A stretch of 17,849 nucleotides of DNA from JBBDRV01 sp040905285 (lineage in GTDB: Bacteria > Bacteroidota > Rhodothermia > Balneolales > Balneolaceae): positions 1 to 17,849 of the forward strand of contig JBBDRV010000219.1 of assembly GCA_040905285.1 (NCBI GenBank), written 5' to 3'. The notes under the pieces were generated by a model that worked only from the letters and a program-made list of their open reading frames with translations, made no database searches and was not told the origin of the DNA. The translations under genes and the position numbers were made by a program. This document shows positions 15,245 to 17,849 of this stretch, one piece after another (positions within the stretch are counted from its first letter, which is position 1; each line of letters starts with the position of its first letter).

Positions 15245-15410
15245 CGCAAAGCCGTTAAAAAAAATCATGCAGAGCCGTTCAAATCAGGTCTGAATACAAC
15301 AATTCTGCATTTGAACCGTATTTGATAATGAGATTGTTTTTTGGTGTTGCAAAGCACCAAATGCCCTAAAGAACAGCCTCAGGCTATGAAAGGTCTGAGG
15401 CTATTTTTTT
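15245..15410 (+). ncRNA. Candidate structured small RNA or untranslated leader ending at an intrinsic terminator
   Basis: A strong plus-strand terminator at 15375-15410 has no protein gene upstream of it on that strand for more than 1.5 kb, so some untranslated RNA probably ends there. Just before the terminator is a 9-bp stem with a GCAA tetraloop (15340-15348 and 15353-15361). Further upstream, ATGCAGA (15267-15273) can pair with TCTGCAT (15304-15310), and GTTCAAAT (15277-15284) with ATTTGAAC (15309-15316); the second pairing overlaps the first, so they compete or form a pseudoknot-like arrangement. The 5' end is a guess from the TTGGCA/TATATATG sequences. I do not recognise 6S RNA, tmRNA, SRP RNA, RNase P RNA or a known riboswitch. 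It could be a leader of the TonB receptor gene. Confidence 0.33.
15375..15410 (+). terminator. Strong rho-independent terminator
   Basis: AGCCTCAG (15375-15382) pairs perfectly with CTGAGGCT (15395-15402); G-T and C-G pairs can extend the stem inward. It is followed by A and seven T residues (15404-15410). Read on the minus strand there is no T run, so it works on the plus strand. Confidence 0.88.
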
Positions 15411-15454
15411 ATACCCCCCTGACAGGCTCCCTCAGACGTGGACTTCGACTGCTG

Positions 15455-15472
15455 AAACAGGCCCCTGTTTTT
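15455..15472 (+). terminator. Second, weaker terminator-like hairpin
   Basis: AAACAG (15455-15460) and CTGTTT (15465-15470) form a 6-bp stem with a GCCC loop, running into TTTTT. It lies 53 bp after the strong terminator and about 97 bp before the TonB receptor start. The stem is short and partly A-T, so its strength is doubtful. Confidence 0.4.
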
Positions 15473-15519
15473 GCACCTGATTTAAATAGAAAATGAGTGA
15501 AGTAATGAATATTTTAGGC

Positions 15520-15556
15520 TTTTTAACACTACGATTCTTTTTTAACACTACGATTC
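15520..15556 (+). repeat. 18/19-bp tandem duplication upstream of the TonB receptor start
   Basis: TTTTTAACACTACGATTC (15520-15537) is followed at once by the same sequence with one extra T (15538-15556). The T run could itself vary by slippage. It ends 12 bases before the receptor ATG, so it lies in the leader or promoter-proximal region. Confidence 0.93.
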
Positions 15557-15568
15557 TACAGACTGACT

Positions 15569-17584
15569 ATGAAAATCATCTACGCCGCTGTTTTAACTTT
15601 TCTTCTCCTTTTCACCGGATCCGCCGGTTTAATGGCCCAGGAAATCGAAGATACGTTGTCCGTCGTTCTGGAGCCGATCAATGTGGAGGCAACCCATTCT
15701 TCCATAACCATTGACCGTGCATCCATTTCCGTGACAACCCTCCAGAGATCCATGAGTGACATGACGGCCAGACGGGCTTCCTCCCTGGATGAACTGACTT
15801 TTTCCCTGCCCGGCGTATGGGTAAGCAATCGTGAAAATCACGCTCTCGGTGAACGGATGTCTGTCCGGGGGATGGGATGGCGCTCACCATTCGGAGTCAG
15901 GGGAATCCAAATCATACTGGACGGGATTCCGCTTACTGTAGCCGATGGTCAAACGATACTGAACATGGTTGATCCTGCTATGGTGCAATCCCTGGAACTG
16001 CTCCGGGGACCGTCAGCAACATTCTGGGGAAACAGCAGCGGAGGTGTCCTTTATATGCGGACGCAGCCTCCCGCCGATGCGCCAAATTTCATGTTCAGAA
16101 GCTATATGGGGTCCTTCAACACGATGAAGCATGAAGGCAGGTGGCATGATCGCATAGGCGGTGTGAACTGGAATGCCTACGGGTCCTATTATGATACTGA
16201 CGGGTTCAGGGAACACAACTCCGCGCGATTGTATCGCGGCGGGATTTCGGCCGGTTTTGATATTACCGAAGATTCGAACCTCGAAGCAAGACTCAGCTAT
16301 GCAGGCATGCCCAATGCCCAGCACCCCGGTTCACTGACACTGGAAAATGCCATGAATGATCCGGACAGTGCCTACCCGGATTTTGCGGAGAACAACGCCA
16401 GGAAAAATTTTCAACAGGTAATGTCCTCCCTCACCTACAGGCATGATTTTGAAACGGGTTTGCTGACGCTGTCCGGGCATGGCACGCACAGGGACCTGGA
16501 AAACCCCCTTCCTTTCGGATTTATTTCAGTAGACCGTCTTGCCGGTGGAACCCGGGCAACGTACGATATCGATACCCTGCCTTTCCAGCTGCAGGTTGGA
16601 GGTGAAATGAAATGGCAAAGAGATGACCGGGGCCAGAGAAACACCCTTCCCGGTGGCCAGCCCGGAGATGATGTGACAATCAACCAGCTGGACCGAGTCA
16701 ACAACCAGGCCCTCTTTGGCCAGGCCCTGTTTGATATCCGGAGTCTCTCGCTGAACTTTGGCCTTCGGGCCGACCGGATGGTCTACTCGGTGGATGATTA
16801 TATAGAAAATGAAGAGGGGGCGCGGACATTTGCCACAATCAACCCGAGTGCCGGGATCAATTACAATCTGGGGAATGCAAGGCTGTTTGTCAACTTCAGC
16901 ACCTCGTTTGATGCCCCGACCACAACCGAGTTTAAAAACCGGCCCGGCGGCGGAACCGGATTCAATCCGAACCTGGATCCGGAAAGGACCGCGGGTCTGG
17001 AAACAGGCATTCGCGGCTATTATCCGGGACTAAACCTTGAGTATGATGTTGCCCTCTTCGGATTGCGGGTAACCAACCTGATTATTCCGTTTGAAGAAGA
17101 AGACGGCGGCCCTACCCTGTATAGGAATGAAGGCGATACCAGACATACCGGAATTGAAATCCATCTGAGGTCCCGGCCGGCGGATGGGGTTCTTCTGGAA
17201 CTGATGTATACCTGGATTGACGCCACATTCGGTGAGGGGGATTTTGAGGGGAATAAACTGCCTGGTGTTGCCCCGCACCGCATCGGATCAAAACTTTCTT
17301 TTAATCTTGGAAACCACGTGATCAGCAGTGATGTCGAATGGGTCGGGGAATACCATGCCGACAGCCAGAATACGGCAGTAAACGACTCCTATTTTCTTTT
17401 AAACAGCCGTTACATGTTCAGCGGATTGAATTTTGACGGCTGGAAACTGCAACCTTTTGCTTCTGTATACAACATTCTGGACAAACGCTATAACACGTCC
17501 GTCTCTATCAATGCCTTCGGTGGCCGTTTCTATGAACCCGGAAGCAGCCGAAATGTTCAGGCAGGCCTGAGCCTTCAATTCTGA
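15569..17584 (+). CDS. TonB-dependent outer-membrane receptor
   Basis: This 671-residue protein should be a 22-stranded outer-membrane barrel with an N-terminal plug that imports a ligand with energy from TonB. It has a signal peptide (about 1-23, MKIIYAAVLTFLLLFTGSAG), a TonB-box-like stretch near 33-42 (VLEPINVEAT), and a plug domain with MSVRGMGWRSPFGVRG, QIILDGIPLTVADGQT, and SLELLRGPSATFWGNSSGGV, the classic plug motifs. The rest is alternating beta-strand sequence, with YNILDKRYNTSVSINAFGG and the C-terminal phenylalanine (GLSLQF) needed for barrel assembly. It lacks the carboxypeptidase-like N-terminal domain and the SusD partner of polysaccharide receptors, so an iron-siderophore, metal or small-molecule ligand is more likely, but the ligand is unknown. 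There is no Shine-Dalgarno sequence. It is preceded by two terminator-like hairpins and a tandem duplication. Confidence 0.93.
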   Translation: MKIIYAAVLTFLLLFTGSAGLMAQEIEDTLSVVLEPINVEATHSSITIDRASISVTTLQRSMSDMTARRASSLDELTFSLPGVWVSNRENHALGERMSVRGMGWRSPFGVRGIQIILDGIPLTVADGQTILNMVDPAMVQSLELLRGPSATFWGNSSGGVLYMRTQPPADAPNFMFRSYMGSFNTMKHEGRWHDRIGGVNWNAYGSYYDTDGFREHNSARLYRGGISAGFDITEDSNLEARLSYAGMPNAQHPGSLTLENAMNDPDSAYPDFAENNARKNFQQVMSSLTYRHDFETGLLTLSGHGTHRDLENPLPFGFISVDRLAGGTRATYDIDTLPFQLQVGGEMKWQRDDRGQRNTLPGGQPGDDVTINQLDRVNNQALFGQALFDIRSLSLNFGLRADRMVYSVDDYIENEEGARTFATINPSAGINYNLGNARLFVNFSTSFDAPTTTEFKNRPGGGTGFNPNLDPERTAGLETGIRGYYPGLNLEYDVALFGLRVTNLIIPFEEEDGGPTLYRNEGDTRHTGIEIHLRSRPADGVLLELMYTWIDATFGEGDFEGNKLPGVAPHRIGSKLSFNLGNHVISSDVEWVGEYHADSQNTAVNDSYFLLNSRYMFSGLNFDGWKLQPFASVYNILDKRYNTSVSINAFGGRFYEPGSSRNVQAGLSLQF

Positions 17585-17796
17585 TCGTCTGCCCCACCTC
17601 CTGCAGCCGGAACAGACAGATGAAAGCGGGATGAAACAGAGGGAATTATATCCCGTTGATACCGTTCAGACCGATTTTTTTAAAAAGATTGCTAAAATAG
17701 ATTCTACAACCTATTTTCAGCTCAGTCACTTCAATCTGTTTCAGTTTCAGTATTGATTGATGTGAAGATAAATGCGAATTAAAGTTAATAGTTATT
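17585..17796. other. Intergenic region before the cold-shock gene
   Basis: These 212 bases hold no gene that I can support. A 6-bp stem CGGGAT/ATCCCG (17627-17632 and 17650-17655) has no T run directly after it. T7 at 17675-17681 lacks an adjoining stem. The last 100 bases are AT-rich and should contain the promoter and 5' leader of the cold-shock gene; cold-shock mRNAs often have long, regulatory leaders. Confidence 0.5.
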
Positions 17797-17849
17797 ATGA
17801 GTGATGAACGTGAAGTAGGTACCGTAAAATGGTTTCATAACGGTAAAGG
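17797..17849 (+). CDS. Cold-shock domain protein, N-terminal end (cut by window edge)
   Basis: Only the first 17 codons are present: MSDEREVGTVKWFHNGK followed by a partial codon beginning GG. The GTVKWF(N/H)xxKG sequence is the first strand of the CspA-type cold-shock domain and its RNP1 region should follow. Members of this family bind single-stranded nucleic acid and act as RNA chaperones or transcription antiterminators. The start is the only ATG that gives the usual N-terminal length. Its stop codon and full length are outside the window. Confidence 0.85.
   Translation, partial: MSDEREVGTVKWFHNGK

Larger units (their letters stand above)
15034..15568. other. 535-bp intergenic region without a protein gene
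   Basis: Between the divergent starts of mltG and the TonB-dependent receptor I find no credible coding frame. The region is AT-rich compared with its neighbours and is full of inverted repeats: an ATAAAC/GTTTAT stem (15080-15097), TGACCTG-N4-CAGGTCA (15115-15132), AACCGG/CCGGTT (15218-15233), a GCAA-capped stem (15340-15361), a strong terminator (15375-15410) and a weaker terminator-like hairpin (15455-15472). It also has two short tandem duplications (15180-15206 and 15520-15556). It should hold the promoters of both flanking genes and perhaps a small RNA. Confidence 0.8.

Noticed and set aside
15034..15410. Known riboswitch (cobalamin or TPP) before the TonB receptor
   Set aside because: I looked for the conserved cores of those two classes and did not see them; only generic stems are present.
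17627..17681. Terminator after the TonB receptor
   Set aside because: The CGGGAT/ATCCCG stem is separated by about 19 bases from the T run at 17675-17681, so the two do not form an intrinsic terminator.

Overview
The window reads as an ordinary chromosomal stretch from a Gram-negative bacterium, most likely of the Bacteroidota/Balneolota/Rhodothermota assemblage. The reasons are a TonB-dependent outer-membrane receptor, predicted periplasmic proteins with signal peptides, protein sequences that resemble that group, and almost no Shine-Dalgarno sequences in front of the start codons. Base composition looks close to half G+C by eye. The lineage is inferred, as there is no rRNA gene in the window. 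I see no phage genes, transposase, CRISPR array or tRNA.

Layout. Bases 1-953 are on the minus strand: greA (transcript-cleavage factor) runs directly into ugd (UDP-glucose 6-dehydrogenase), which leaves the window at base 1. Bases 954-1232 are a divergent intergenic region with a hairpin facing greA and an array of 11-bp tandem repeats. From about 1.2 to 13.8 kb everything is on the plus strand: a SpoU-family RNA methyltransferase, metG, a cytoplasmic GH13 glucan-debranching-type enzyme, a sodium:neurotransmitter-symporter-family transporter, efp, accB, accC, gcvH, guaA, and a secreted protein joining tetratricopeptide-like helices to a LivK-like binding fold. mltG (13951-15033) faces it on the minus strand. 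Bases 15034-15568 hold no protein gene but contain several inverted repeats, a strong plus-strand terminator and two short tandem duplications. A TonB-dependent receptor (15569-17584) and the first 17 codons of a cold-shock protein finish the window.

How the genes fit together. The dense core efp-accB-accC-gcvH-guaA is a growth cassette: translation elongation at polyproline stretches, the first step of fatty-acid synthesis (biotin carrier plus biotin carboxylase), the lipoyl-carrying H protein, and GMP synthesis. metG and the RNA methyltransferase add translation and RNA modification. The TPR/LivK-like protein beside mltG hints at envelope or peptidoglycan work.

The coding content is mostly housekeeping. 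The unusual material is between genes. Several intergenic regions carry short, perfect or near-perfect tandem duplications (11-bp and 14-bp units before the methyltransferase, a 22-bp duplication of the metG start codon region, 13-bp and 18/19-bp duplications before the TonB receptor). The 15.1-15.5 kb gap looks like a structured, terminator-ended RNA locus or leader. No clearly new multi-gene system is visible.
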